From JAPPHY01 sp034423135 (lineage in GTDB: Bacteria; Chloroflexota; Dehalococcoidia; Lucifugimonadales; UBA2985): 64,000 bases of DNA. A program made the translations under genes and the position numbers. A model generated the notes under the pieces. It was not told the DNA's origin. It did not search any database and was given only the letters and a program-made list of their open reading frames with translations. Below are positions 1-8,740 of the stretch, piece by piece. The stretch spans positions 73,516 through 137,515 of the forward strand of contig DAOUJC010000004.1 of assembly GCA_034423135.1 (NCBI GenBank). The letters run 5' to 3'. The stretch's first letter is position 1. Each line of letters begins with the position of its first letter.

Positions 1-549
1 GCCGAGGAAGATGACAAGGCCAAGGGTGGACGCCACGAGCGTCCGTCGCCGCAGCCCGGCGATTTCGCGGGTGCGGGCCAGCCGTTCCGCGTCGTGGCTC
101 GACTCGTCGCCAGCCACGCCCTCCACGGAGTAGCCTGCGTCGCTCACGGCATAGCGCATGTCAGGCAGCGCGGCCAAGCCCGGCAGGTACTCAACTTTGG
201 CCTGCTCGGAAGCCAGGTTGACGTTCGCTGAAAGGACGCCCTCCACGTCGCGCAGGGCGTGCTCAACGTGTACCACGCAGGCCGCGCATGTCATGCCGCC
301 CACGTTGAGCGTGATGATCGCAAGGCCGGTGCGGTATCCGGAGTCGTCCACGGCGCCAATCAGGTCATTGAGCGATGCTTGGCCGCCGTCGAACTCGACC
401 GTGGCTTCCTCCGAGGCAAGGTTCACGTTGGCCGATACCACGCCTGCGACATCCTTGAGTGCCCCCTCGACGTGGGAGACGCAGGCGGCGCAGGTCATGC
501 CCTCAACGGGTAGGACTACCCTGCGCAGTTCAGATGTCTTGGCTGTCAT
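1..549 (-). CDS. copA: Copper-translocating P-type ATPase, N-terminal part (cut by window edge)
   Basis: Only the first 183 codons lie in the window; the protein continues beyond base 1. Two heavy-metal-associated (HMA) domains are visible, each with the metal-binding motif GMTCAAC (cysteines about 20/23 and 88/91). They are followed by a charged linker and the start of the first membrane helix. In this family paired HMA domains bind Cu(I) and deliver it to, or regulate, an inner-membrane efflux ATPase. The ATPase core (CPC, DKTGT) is outside the window, so metal specificity rests on the HMA motifs. The start is the ATG at 549; an ATG at 554 runs straight into a stop. It is followed upstream by thiI on the same strand with a 25-base gap. 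Confidence 0.9.
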   Translation of the reverse strand, partial: MTAKTSELRRVVLPVEGMTCAACVSHVEGALKDVAGVVSANVNLASEEATVEFDGGQASLNDLIGAVDDSGYRTGLAIITLNVGGMTCAACVVHVEHALRDVEGVLSANVNLASEQAKVEYLPGLAALPDMRYAVSDAGYSVEGVAGDESSHDAERLARTREIAGLRRRTLVASTLGLVIFLG

Positions 550-574
550 GTCATAGACTCCCGGCGCGCTCGCG

Positions 575-1840
575 TTACGTACCATTATCCGACTTCGCGC
601 CGATGCTGTCCACGCCGCGCCCGGCGGCCACAGCGGCAGGCCAGGGCGATGCGCCGGACGCCGTGACTATCCGCATCTCTGCTTGCTCCACAGCCCTCGC
701 GACCAGCGCTGGCACGTCAAGCGCCGATTCCAGCCGCTCGATTTCGGCAGCGTTGGTGCGCGTGGCAGGGTGGCGCGGCGTGAACAGGGAGCAGCAGTCC
801 TCGTCCGGCAGAATCGAGATGTGGAAGGTGCCGATTCGCCGCGCCTCGTCGATGATCTCCTGCTTGTCCGTGCCAATGAGCGGGCTGAGAATGGGAAGCG
901 TCGCTGCGCTGCGCACCGTGGCGAGGTTCTCAAGTGTCTGCGACCCAACCTGGCCGAGGCTCTCGCCGGTCACTAGCGCCGCAACTCCGTGCTCCATCGC
1001 AATCCTCTCCGCGATGCGGGTCATGAACCTCCGGTACACTACCACGCGGTAGGGCGGAGGCACGGACAGGATGATCTCACGCTGCACGTCCGCAAACGGC
1101 ACCAGGAACAGCGTGGAGCGGAACTGGTGCCGGCTGAGAAGCTCCGCAAGCTCCAACGCCTTCTCCCTGGAGGAGCCGTCGACGAGGGGGAAGCTGTGGA
1201 AGTGCACGAACATCACCTGGCAGCCCCGCTTCATCATGCGCCAGGCCGCCACCGGGGAGTCGATGCCGCCGGACATGAGCGCGGCGACGCGGCCGCCGGA
1301 GCCGACGGGCAGGCCGCCCGGCCCCGGCATCTCGCGCAGGTACACCAGCGTCTCCCGCGGCGTGACCTCCACGAAGATGGTGACGTCCGGCTCGCGCAGG
1401 CTCACGCGCGCACCAGTCAGTCGCTCGACGAAGCCGCCCAGCCTGCTGTTGATCTCCAGCGACGTGAGGGGAAATGCCTTGTCCGACCGCTTGGCCGTGA
1501 TACGGAAGGTGTCAAAGTCCAGCCCGTCTACCTCGCTCAGCAGCGCCGCCTCAATGGCCTCCAGCGAACGGGAGACCTTGCGGCATCGGTAGAACTTGAC
1601 CACTCCGAAGACTCGGCCGATTCGCTCGGCGACCTCCGGCCAGGCCGAGTCCGGCACCGGCGAGACCTCTACGCCGAGGTGCTTGCGCTCCACGCGCTGG
1701 ACGGACGTGCCTCGGAGGGCCAGCCTGAGGTTGCGCTCCAGCCGCTGGAAGAAGTGCGGGCGGTTCTTGCCCTTCAGGGCGATCTCGTGGACCCTGACCA
1801 TCACGGAGTCCGGCGGGCGTTGTGTGTCGAGAGTGGTCAT
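575..1840 (-). CDS. thiI: tRNA 4-thiouridine synthetase / thiamine sulfur carrier ThiI (short form, no rhodanese domain)
   Basis: 421 residues. An N-terminal ferredoxin-like/THUMP RNA-binding region (about 1-170) is followed by a PP-loop ATPase with SGGIDSP at 190-196, the ATP pyrophosphatase signature that adenylates U8 of tRNA. The pair of adjacent cysteines in the EDCCSLF segment is typical of ThiI. The E. coli enzyme has an extra C-terminal rhodanese domain that carries the persulfide; this protein ends without it, as in many Gram-positive and Chloroflexota versions, so sulfur must come from a separate cysteine desulfurase or sulfide. The start could also be the ATG at codon 14 (base 1801), which gives a more typical N-terminus (MVRVHEIALKGKN). 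Confidence 0.92.
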   Translation of the reverse strand: MTTLDTQRPPDSVMVRVHEIALKGKNRPHFFQRLERNLRLALRGTSVQRVERKHLGVEVSPVPDSAWPEVAERIGRVFGVVKFYRCRKVSRSLEAIEAALLSEVDGLDFDTFRITAKRSDKAFPLTSLEINSRLGGFVERLTGARVSLREPDVTIFVEVTPRETLVYLREMPGPGGLPVGSGGRVAALMSGGIDSPVAAWRMMKRGCQVMFVHFHSFPLVDGSSREKALELAELLSRHQFRSTLFLVPFADVQREIILSVPPPYRVVVYRRFMTRIAERIAMEHGVAALVTGESLGQVGSQTLENLATVRSAATLPILSPLIGTDKQEIIDEARRIGTFHISILPDEDCCSLFTPRHPATRTNAAEIERLESALDVPALVARAVEQAEMRIVTASGASPWPAAVAAGRGVDSIGAKSDNGT

Positions 1841-1919
1841 GTGACGGTTGATGCGGACTGAAGGGCCATGTCCCCGCTACACGGAGGGCCTTGATTGATT
1901 CCAGTTGCGGGCGCTCATT

Positions 1920-2025
1920 CTGCATCACCCCTGCGCAAGCAGGGGGCCAGGGACACCGATATCAGACGAGATGGATTCCCGCTCCCCGCTTTCGCGGGGA
2001 CAAGCTTCGCGGGAATGACGAGAGG
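1920..2025. repeat. Dispersed palindromic repeat (GGATTCCCGC...CGCGGGAATGACG type)
   Basis: The space between thiI and dapA holds several GC-rich inverted segments, including GGATTCCCGC paired with GCGGGAATGACG and an inner CCCCGC/GCGGGG hairpin. Translated, it gives the WIPAFAGMT-like peptides that mark this kind of intergenic repeat in many bacterial genomes. It is not coding. Confidence 0.7.
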
Positions 2026-2091
2026 TGTACTTCTATTGGCAATATGCCGCAGTTACGCGAGGGTTGCCCCAATTGGGTGAAAAGGCCTGAG

Positions 2092-2994
2092 CTATGCCCC
2101 CGCGGCCACCGGCAGGTCGACCGTGTACGCCTCCATCATGGCACGGAGCTGCTGCGCCGTACGCTCGTCCGGCGGCGTGAGCGGCAGCCTTGGTGAGCCC
2201 ACGTCGAACCCTGCTTCGCACAGTCCGAACTTCACCGGTATGGGGTTGGACACGATGAACAGCCCCTTGAAGATGGGGGTGAGCCTGAGGTGCTCCGCCG
2301 CGGCCTCCGCCGTCTTTCCCTCCACCGTCGCGTCCATCATGCACTTGATCTGGCGGCCCACCAGATGCGACGCCACGCTCACCACGCCGAATCCGCCCAT
2401 CGCCATGATGCCGAACGTGTCGCTGTCGTTGCCGCTCCAGACGCGGAAGCCGTCCGGTGCGCCGGCCAGGATGCGCGCGATCTGGTCGAAGTCGCCGCTG
2501 GCCTCCTTGACGCCTGCGATGTTGTCGATCTCCGCCAGGCGCAGCGTAGTCTCCCACGAGAGGCTCGTTATCGTGCGGCTGGGCACGTTGTAGAGGATGC
2601 AAGGAAGGCTTGTGCTCTCAGCTATTGCTCGAAAGTGGAGGTACAGGCCCTCCTGGGTTGGCTTGTTGTAGTAGGGCACCACCAGCAGCGCGGCGTCCGC
2701 GCCCGCCTTTTCCGCCTCGCGGGTGAGCTCGATGCTCTCGGCGGTGCTGTAGTTGCCGGTTCCTGCCACGACGGCGCCGCGGTCGCCGAGCTCCGACTTG
2801 ACCTCGCGGAACAGGCGGAGCTTCTCTTCAGTGGTTAGTGTGGGCGATTCTCCGGTGGTACCGGATACCACCAGCCCGTCGCTTCCCGAGTCCAGCAGGG
2901 CGGAGGCCAGCCTCCTGGCCTGGGCGAAGTCCACGTCGCCCTGCGCGTCGAAGGGTGTCACCATTGCCGTGATGAGCCTGCCGACGTTGACCAT
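2092..2994 (-). CDS. dapA: 4-hydroxy-tetrahydrodipicolinate synthase
   Basis: 300 residues. It condenses pyruvate with aspartate semialdehyde, the first committed step to diaminopimelate and lysine. The TIM-barrel signature is complete: GTTGES at 45-50, the catalytic tyrosine in YNVPSRT (Tyr135) and the Schiff-base lysine in GVKEASGD (Lys163). The open frame extends to 3105, but the ATG at 2994 is the better start: AGGAGGT sits just upstream and the protein begins at the usual family position. It starts 5 bases after the end of asd and is evidently co-transcribed with it. Confidence 0.96.
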   Translation of the reverse strand: MVNVGRLITAMVTPFDAQGDVDFAQARRLASALLDSGSDGLVVSGTTGESPTLTTEEKLRLFREVKSELGDRGAVVAGTGNYSTAESIELTREAEKAGADAALLVVPYYNKPTQEGLYLHFRAIAESTSLPCILYNVPSRTITSLSWETTLRLAEIDNIAGVKEASGDFDQIARILAGAPDGFRVWSGNDSDTFGIMAMGGFGVVSVASHLVGRQIKCMMDATVEGKTAEAAAEHLRLTPIFKGLFIVSNPIPVKFGLCEAGFDVGSPRLPLTPPDERTAQQLRAMMEAYTVDLPVAAGA

Positions 2995-2999
2995 GATAC

Positions 3000-4031
3000 C
3001 TACCTCCTGACGGATGGGGATAAGGCCTCTTCCTTCACCACCACTTCGGCTATCTGTACGGCGTTCAGAGCGGCGCCCTTCCGCAGGTTGTCGGCCACGA
3101 TCCACATGGCCAAGCCGCTGGGATGGGACACGTCCTCCCTGATGCGGCCGACGAAGACGTCGTCGGTGCCCTCCGCGTAGAGGGGCAGCGGGTAGCGCTG
3201 CGAGCTTGGGTCGTCCTGCACGGCGACGCCGGGCGCGCCGGCCAGTATCTCGCGTGCCTCGCCTGCGGACATGGGGCGGCTAAGCTCCACGTTGACGGAC
3301 TCGCCGTGGCTCACGTACACCGGAACGCGCACGCAGGTGGCGCACACCGGCATGTCCTGCTCGTGCATGATCTTGCGCGTCTCCTGGACCATCTTCCACT
3401 CCTCGGTGGTGTAGTCGTTGTCCAGGAAGCTCTCGACGAACGGCAGTGCGTTGAAGGCGATGGGGTGCGGGTATGCCTGCGGTGCAACCTCGCCGTCGCC
3501 CTTCACCGCGTGGTCGATCTGCCCGCGCAGCTCGTCGACGGCGGCGCTGCCTGTGCCCGACACGGCCTGATACGTGGAGACGATGATGCGCTGAATGGAG
3601 TTCACCCTGTGTATCGGGTTGAGCGCAACCACCATCTGAATGGTGGAGCAGTTGGGGTTTGCGATGATGCCGCGGTGCTCCTGCACGTCTTCCGGGTTGA
3701 CCTCAGGCACAACCAACGGGACCTGCGGGTCCATGCGGAAGGCGGAGCTGTTGTCGATGACGACTGCGCCGGCGCGGGCGGCCGCGGGGGAGAAGCGGCG
3801 GCTGATGTCGCCGCCGGCGGAGAACAGCGCAATGTCGATGCCCTCGAAAGAGTCCTCGGTGGTCTCCTCCACCTCAAGCTCTTGACCCATGAACGTGAGA
3901 CGCTTACCGGCGGAGCGGTCAGAAGCGAACAGCTTCAGGGAGTCGATTGGGAATGCCCTCTGCTCAAGCACCCGCAGGAACTCGCCTCCAACCAGTCCGG
4001 TAGCGCCGACAATTGCAACACGAAAGCCCAT
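3000..4031 (-). CDS. asd: Aspartate-semialdehyde dehydrogenase
   Basis: 343 residues. NADPH-dependent reduction of aspartyl phosphate to aspartate semialdehyde, feeding the lysine, threonine, methionine and isoleucine pathways. The Rossmann motif GATGLVGGEFL is at 9-19 and the catalytic cysteine is in ANPNCST (Cys128). Length is normal. The ATG at 4031 is preceded by AGGTGGAG. It heads an asd-dapA operon, and a plausible sigma-70 promoter lies about 35-60 bases upstream. Confidence 0.96.
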   Translation of the reverse strand: MGFRVAIVGATGLVGGEFLRVLEQRAFPIDSLKLFASDRSAGKRLTFMGQELEVEETTEDSFEGIDIALFSAGGDISRRFSPAAARAGAVVIDNSSAFRMDPQVPLVVPEVNPEDVQEHRGIIANPNCSTIQMVVALNPIHRVNSIQRIIVSTYQAVSGTGSAAVDELRGQIDHAVKGDGEVAPQAYPHPIAFNALPFVESFLDNDYTTEEWKMVQETRKIMHEQDMPVCATCVRVPVYVSHGESVNVELSRPMSAGEAREILAGAPGVAVQDDPSSQRYPLPLYAEGTDDVFVGRIREDVSHPSGLAMWIVADNLRKGAALNAVQIAEVVVKEEALSPSVRR

Positions 4032-4064
4032 GTCTCCACCTGAGATGAAAGATTAGCATCCCCA

Positions 4065-4093
4065 ATACTATACGCACTGAGGCGGAATGACAA
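4065..4093 (-). promoter_or_regulatory. Putative sigma-70 promoter of asd-dapA
   Basis: On the minus strand: TTGTCA (4088-4093), 17 bases, TAGTAT (4065-4070), ending 33 bases before the asd start codon. The -35 box falls in sequence that resembles the neighbouring degenerate repeat, so the promoter may have been partly supplied by repeat DNA. Motif match only. Confidence 0.4.
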
Positions 4094-4367
4094 GAGCGAA
4101 GCTCCACCATTCAGTCCTGCGTAAGCACGGAATGGATGATGGGATGACCGCGCATACGAGCGTTCGTCCACTCATTTCCTGAGACAGCCTCACCTACATT
4201 GGGTACAGTGCAAGCCAGGAGTGAGTAGGAGGGAGCCGCGTACCTCGGCTTGAAGCCGCTGCCATGAAAGCACTACAATCGTGCGGGCGTACACGTCCCA
4301 CTAAGGATTCCTGCTCTGCGGCAAGTATTTCTCCCCGCAACAGTGAGATCAAGGGCTAAAGGAGCTC
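4094..4367. other. Intergenic region between divergent asd and the SMT-like gene
   Basis: No convincing gene. At 4109-4142 there is a degenerate palindrome (CCATTC ... GAATGG around TCCTGCGTAAGCAC) that looks like a decayed copy of the repeat at 1920-2025. The rest shows nothing clear beyond the ribosome binding site AAAGGAG at about 4357, ahead of the next gene. Confidence 0.4.
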
Positions 4368-5405
4368 ATGCAACTCCGCAAACTGCGCAGAGGGCTGATC
4401 GAAGCATATCGAGGATCGGACGTGGCAGGTCGCGCACAACGCTTCGATGGATGGATCGACAGAGCGTCCGCGGGCGATGCCTCTGCGACGGGATATGACC
4501 ACGCCGAGACCGTCACGGAATACTACGACCTCTGCGGCGAGTTTATGGTGTTTGGCTGGAGTGAGTCCCTGCACTTCGCGCCGCTATCGCCGAAGGAGAG
4601 CCTGGAAGAGTCCCAGGTCCGCCATCAGCGACTGATGATCTCCAAGCTGAAGCTATGCGAAGGCATGTCGGTAGTCGACATCGGTTGCGGGATCGGCGGG
4701 CCGATGCGCCGCGTCGTCCGCGAGGCAGGCGTCAGGGTCGCCGGGGTCAACAGCAGCAGGATTCAGCTTGCCAGGGCCAGGTCGCTGAACGCTGAGGCGG
4801 GGCTTGACCACATGGTCGATTACTTCGCGGGCAGCTTCATGGACATGAGCGCTTTTGTGGACGATACGTTTGACCGGGGATACGCTATCGAGTCAACCTG
4901 CCATGCGCCGGACAAGGAGGGTGCGTTCGCCGAGATATACCGCGTGCTGAAGCCCGGTGCTCTCCTCTGGGGGCAGGAGATGTGTTTGACGGACAGGTTC
5001 GATCCCGACGACGATCGGCACCTCGCGATCAAGCGTGAGCTGATGCACGGCATCGCGCTGAAGGACATCGCGACAACTCACGAGGTGGACCGGACGCTCG
5101 AACGGGTGGGATTCGAGGTCATAGAGGGGATGGACCGGGCCGTTGGGAAGGACGATTCGATCACGCCGTGGTATCAGCCTATGGAGACCCTCAACAGAAC
5201 ACTAGGCAACGCCGTGTTCAGGAATTCACTGGGCCGTAGGGTGTTGATCTGGGGAACCAAGTTGGCTGAGGGTGTGGGCGTGTTCCCGAAGGGCTCGGCG
5301 GAGGTTGTCAAGCTGCTGCATCGGACGGCAAACGCCTATGTGGCGGGAGGCAAGACGGGAATCTTCACGCCATTGTACTGCTTCCTGGCTCGCAAGCCCC
5401 TTTAG
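4368..5405 (+). CDS. Sterol C24-methyltransferase-like SAM-dependent methyltransferase
   Basis: 345 residues. It resembles eukaryotic sterol 24-C-methyltransferase (Erg6/SMT) more than ordinary bacterial small-molecule methyltransferases. The aromatic FGWSESLHFAP segment (62-72) corresponds to the SMT substrate region I (YGWGxSFHF). DIGCGIGGP (104-112) is the SAM motif in its SMT form. ESTCHAP (175-181) followed by EIYRVLKPG corresponds to EATCHAP...EIYRVLKPG. A C-terminal domain with VGFEVIE and a PWYQP motif follows, as in the SMT C-terminal domain. The start ATG has GGAG five bases upstream. No other sterol genes are in the window. It is transcribed against the flanking lysine genes. The substrate could be a sterol, hopanoid or other isoprenoid; methyl transfer is secure, the substrate is not. 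Confidence 0.75.
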   Translation: MQLRKLRRGLIEAYRGSDVAGRAQRFDGWIDRASAGDASATGYDHAETVTEYYDLCGEFMVFGWSESLHFAPLSPKESLEESQVRHQRLMISKLKLCEGMSVVDIGCGIGGPMRRVVREAGVRVAGVNSSRIQLARARSLNAEAGLDHMVDYFAGSFMDMSAFVDDTFDRGYAIESTCHAPDKEGAFAEIYRVLKPGALLWGQEMCLTDRFDPDDDRHLAIKRELMHGIALKDIATTHEVDRTLERVGFEVIEGMDRAVGKDDSITPWYQPMETLNRTLGNAVFRNSLGRRVLIWGTKLAEGVGVFPKGSAEVVKLLHRTANAYVAGGKTGIFTPLYCFLARKPL

Positions 5406-5466
5406 GCGTCTCCCCGGGCGCGCCTGGATCGCGTCTTTCGTCGCAATGACGGCTAGGGTGTGGTGG

Positions 5467-5574
5467 TGTCATTTCGAGCGAGGCGAAGCCGAGCCGAGAA
5501 ATCCAGGACCTGCGGCAGTTCATGCCACTCTACTGGCGTGAAACCGCGAAATGCTCCGCTCGAAACGACAGTGA
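5467..5574. repeat. Dispersed inverted repeat (GTCATTTCGAGCG type)
   Basis: GTCATTTCGAGCGAGGCGAA at the left and GCTCCGCTCGAAACGAC at the right form an imperfect inverted pair around AGAAATC. This is the general layout of the short mobile-like repeats seen in many bacterial intergenic regions. It sits between the convergent ends of the SMT-like gene and dapB. Confidence 0.65.
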
Positions 5575-5581
5575 AGGCCGC

Positions 5582-6379
5582 TTACAGCCCCATGAGCTTG
5601 TCCAGGCCCACGGTCAGCCCCTGTGTCTTCACGACCTCCCGAATGGCCAGCGTGACGCCCGGCATGTAGCACTCGCGGTTGATGGTGTCGTGGCGGAGGC
5701 TGAGGGTCTGCCCCTGCGTGCCCAGCAGCACCTCGTGGTGGGCCATCCTGCCGGGCATTCGCATGCTGTGGACGGATACGCCGTCCACGTCGCCGCCGCG
5801 CGTGCCCTCCACCGGCTCCCTCTCGGGCGCGGGCCTCGTGAACGGGCCCTCGCGGCCCTCGTGCAGGTTGCGCGCCAGCGCGATCGCCGTGCCGGACGGC
5901 GAGTCGATCTTGGCCTCGTGATGGGCCTCCACGATGTCCACGTAGTCGAAGTAGCGTCCCAGCCCCTTGACCAGGTGCATGAGCAGCACGGCTCCGATGG
6001 CAAAGTTGGGCGCGAGAAACGCTCCGATGCCGTGCTCGCGGGCGAGGGTGTCCAGCTCGCGTACAGAGTCCTCGTTGTGGCCGGTGGTTCCGACGACCAG
6101 GTTGACGCCGTGCGCGGCCGCCACCCGGCAGGCCGCCAGCGATGCCTCGGCGTTGGTGAAATCCACCATGACCTGCGGCCTGTGGGCGTCCACTATGGCG
6201 GCCAAGTCCGGCGAAACGGGAATGCTGCCGGAGCCGTCCGGCAGCGGCATGTACTCCTCGCCGGCGGCCCGGTCAACGCCGGCAACCGGCTCAAGGTCCG
6301 GCTCGCGGCACACGGCGGCCAGTACCTCCCTGCCCATCTTTCCCATCACACCGTGTACAAGGACACTTATCGGCGCCAT
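5582..6379 (-). CDS. dapB: 4-hydroxy-tetrahydrodipicolinate reductase
   Basis: 265 residues. NAD(P)H-dependent reductase following DapA in the lysine/diaminopimelate pathway. The N-terminal nucleotide-binding motif is in LVHGVMGKMG, VGTTGH is present, and the substrate-binding signature EAHHEAKIDSPSGTA (about 151-165) carries the catalytic His pair and Lys157. Two starts are possible: GTG at 6388 and ATG at 6379. The ATG is preferred because AGGTGAGG lies 8 bases upstream, while for the GTG it would be too close. It follows pnp by about 33 bases on the same strand. Its pathway partners asd-dapA lie 1.5 kb further along, beyond the opposing SMT-like gene. Confidence 0.95.
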   Translation of the reverse strand: MAPISVLVHGVMGKMGREVLAAVCREPDLEPVAGVDRAAGEEYMPLPDGSGSIPVSPDLAAIVDAHRPQVMVDFTNAEASLAACRVAAAHGVNLVVGTTGHNEDSVRELDTLAREHGIGAFLAPNFAIGAVLLMHLVKGLGRYFDYVDIVEAHHEAKIDSPSGTAIALARNLHEGREGPFTRPAPEREPVEGTRGGDVDGVSVHSMRMPGRMAHHEVLLGTQGQTLSLRHDTINRECYMPGVTLAIREVVKTQGLTVGLDKLMGL

Positions 6380-6412
6380 CTCCCGCACCTCACCTATGGG
6401 GTGGTCGCCGTC

Positions 6413-8668
6413 CTAGCGGGACGGCCTGAACGGAGGCCGCCTGCCTCCCTGCGAGTTGTTGTTCGGTCCTGAGCTGTTCCGCGGCCCGCGGTCGCGGGGC
6501 CTGCCCGGCCTGTCGTTGTCGCGGCGCGGCCTGTCGAACCGGGGCCTGGAGTCTGCGACGCGGGCGGGCGGGCGGTCGTCGGCGCCTCCATCCGAGAGGA
6601 GGGCGCGGCGGGACAGGTTGATGCGACCCATCGAGTCGATCTCCCTGACCATGACGGTGATCTCGTCACCGATGTTGACAACGTCCTCTACGGACTCCAC
6701 GCGCTCGGTCGAGAGCTCGCTGATGTGCACCAGACCGTCCTTGCCGGGCAGTATCTCCACGAACGCGCCGAAGTTCATAAGGCGCACCACCTTGCCGGTG
6801 TAGATGCCGCCGACCTCGGCCTCCTTGGTCAGAAGCTGGATGCGTTCCACAGCCCTGTCGGCTGCCTCCTGGCTCGTGGAGCCGATGGTCACGGTGCCGT
6901 CGTTGTCAACGTTTATGGTGGTCTTCGTCTCCTCAATGATGGAGCGGATGGTCTTGCCGCCGGGGCCGATTACTGCGCCGATCTTCTCGACGGGTATCGA
7001 GAGCCTGATCATTCGAGGCGCGTACGGGCTCAGGTCCTCACGAGGGGCGGCCAAAGTCTCGCTGATGCGCTCCAGCACGAACATGCGCGCCTCGCGCGCT
7101 TGGCTGAGCGCCTCCTCCATGATGCCGTAGGTGATCCCCTTCACCTTGATGTCCATCTGGAGGGCGGTGATTCCCTGTGCGGTGCCGGCTACCTTGAAGT
7201 CCATGTCGCCGAGGGCGTCCTCAACGCCCTGTATGTCGGTGAGGATGACGTATCCGCCATCCTCCATCATCACGAGGCCCATAGCCACGCCGGCGACGGG
7301 CGCTCGGAGTGGCACGCCGGCGTCCATCAGTGCCAGGGTGCTGCCGCAGACGCTTGCCATGGAGGTGCTGCCGTTGGAGCCCAGAGACTCGGACACCAGG
7401 CGGATGGTGTAGGGGAACTCCTCCTCGCTCGGCACGACGGGAACCAGCGCGCGCTCCGCTAGAGCGCCGTGGCCTATCTCTCGGCGGCCGGGGCCTCCCA
7501 CCCGCCGGACCTCGCCGACGGAGTAGGGGGGGAAGTTGTAGTGGTGCATGTATCGCTTGGAGTCCTCGGGGTTGATGGTGTCCAGCTTCTGGTTCTCAGA
7601 CATGGAGCCGAGGGTGGCAATTGTGAGGACCTGCGTCTGGCCGCGGGTGAAGAGGCCGGTGCCGTGAGTCCGCGGCAGGATGGAGGTCTCGCAGGTGATG
7701 GGGCGAATCTGCTTGGGCGCTCGACCGTCAGGCCGAAGGCCGCGCTGGACGATTCCCGAGCGCACCTCTCGCTTGAGCAGCGCGTCGAATGCAGAGCGCA
7801 CGACCTGCGATGAGTGGTCGTCCGCGAGCTCAGTTGCGATTTCGCGGCTCAGCTCGTCAAGGGCGCCGTCGCGCTCGCCCTTCTCCCTGCCGGAGAAGAT
7901 TGTGGAGTGCAGGCGGCCGTCCACCATGGAAGCCACCTTCTCGACCAGGTCGGTGCCTGCGATGGGGTCAAGGTTCGGCGTCATCTTGGGCTTGGCGGCG
8001 TCGTCCATCAGCTCCCGCTGGAAGCCGATGATGGTCTGGTTCGTCTCCTGTCCCAGCTTGACCGCGCTGATGATGACGTCCTCAGGCACCTCGTTGGCGC
8101 CTGCCTCCACCATTGCGATGGCTTCGCCGGTGCCGGCCACTACCAGGTCCAGCTTGCTCTCTTCCAGCTGTGCGAACGTGGGGTTGACGACCAGCTCGCC
8201 GTCTATGTAGCCGAGCCTTGTGGCGGCAACTGGCCCATCGAACGGGATCTCGGACAGGCAGAGGGCTGAGGATGCGCCGATGATGCCCAGGACGTCGGGG
8301 TCATTCTCCTGGTCTGCGGACAGAACCGTGACGATGACCTGGATCTCGTTGTGGAAGCCCTTCGGGAAGAGGGGGCGCAGAGGTCGGTCGGTGAGGCGTG
8401 CCGCGAGGGTTGCGACCTCCGTCGGTCGGCCCTCCCTTCGGAAGAAGCTGCCGGGAATCTTGCCCGCGGCGTACAGGCGCTCTTCGTAGTCGATGGTCAG
8501 GGGCAGGAAGTCCACGCCTTCCCTGGGGTTTGGCGCGGCGCAGGCCGTGACCAGCAGGATGGTGTCACCATATCGGACTGTCACGGAGCCGCCAGCCTGG
8601 TTGGCCAGCTTGCCGGTCTCGATGGTGAGCATGCGACCGGCGATCTCTCCGCTAGCTGTGTGAATCAA
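6413..8668 (-). CDS. pnp: Polyribonucleotide nucleotidyltransferase (PNPase)
   Basis: 751 residues. Phosphorolytic 3'-5' exoribonuclease of RNA turnover. Two RNase PH-like cores are seen (RREGRPTE in the first; GPGRREIGHGALAERAL and the SESLGSNGSTSMASVCG region in the second), then KH (IGPGGKTIRSI) and S1 (YTGKVVRLMNFGAFVE) domains and an Arg/Gly/Asn-rich tail. The open frame reaches an ATG at 8704, but that has no ribosome binding site. A TTG at 8668 has GAGGAGG 11 bases upstream and gives the usual short lead-in before the conserved AGRMLTIETG, so it is chosen. Order rpsO-pnp on the same strand is the classic arrangement. Confidence 0.95.
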   Translation of the reverse strand: MIHTASGEIAGRMLTIETGKLANQAGGSVTVRYGDTILLVTACAAPNPREGVDFLPLTIDYEERLYAAGKIPGSFFRREGRPTEVATLAARLTDRPLRPLFPKGFHNEIQVIVTVLSADQENDPDVLGIIGASSALCLSEIPFDGPVAATRLGYIDGELVVNPTFAQLEESKLDLVVAGTGEAIAMVEAGANEVPEDVIISAVKLGQETNQTIIGFQRELMDDAAKPKMTPNLDPIAGTDLVEKVASMVDGRLHSTIFSGREKGERDGALDELSREIATELADDHSSQVVRSAFDALLKREVRSGIVQRGLRPDGRAPKQIRPITCETSILPRTHGTGLFTRGQTQVLTIATLGSMSENQKLDTINPEDSKRYMHHYNFPPYSVGEVRRVGGPGRREIGHGALAERALVPVVPSEEEFPYTIRLVSESLGSNGSTSMASVCGSTLALMDAGVPLRAPVAGVAMGLVMMEDGGYVILTDIQGVEDALGDMDFKVAGTAQGITALQMDIKVKGITYGIMEEALSQAREARMFVLERISETLAAPREDLSPYAPRMIRLSIPVEKIGAVIGPGGKTIRSIIEETKTTINVDNDGTVTIGSTSQEAADRAVERIQLLTKEAEVGGIYTGKVVRLMNFGAFVEILPGKDGLVHISELSTERVESVEDVVNIGDEITVMVREIDSMGRINLSRRALLSDGGADDRPPARVADSRPRFDRPRRDNDRPGRPRDRGPRNSSGPNNNSQGGRRPPFRPSR

Positions 8669-8740
8669 GGTATTCTTATCCTCCTCATATTTTGTGAGCA
8701 ACATGGGGAGAACAAAGAAAGAGCGCCCTTTGAGCGGGCG

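Noticed and set aside
1891..2196. Small protein with the WIPAPRFRGD peptide
   Set aside because: This is the translation of a dispersed intergenic repeat, not a gene.
4368..5405. Cyclopropane-fatty-acid synthase as identity of the methyltransferase
   Set aside because: The text around the SAM motif could fit loosely, but TCHAP, the FGWSESLHF segment and the C-terminal part fit SMT much better.
5582..6388. GTG at 6388 as dapB start
   Set aside because: The AGGTGAGG site would sit only about three bases from it; the ATG at 6379 has proper spacing.
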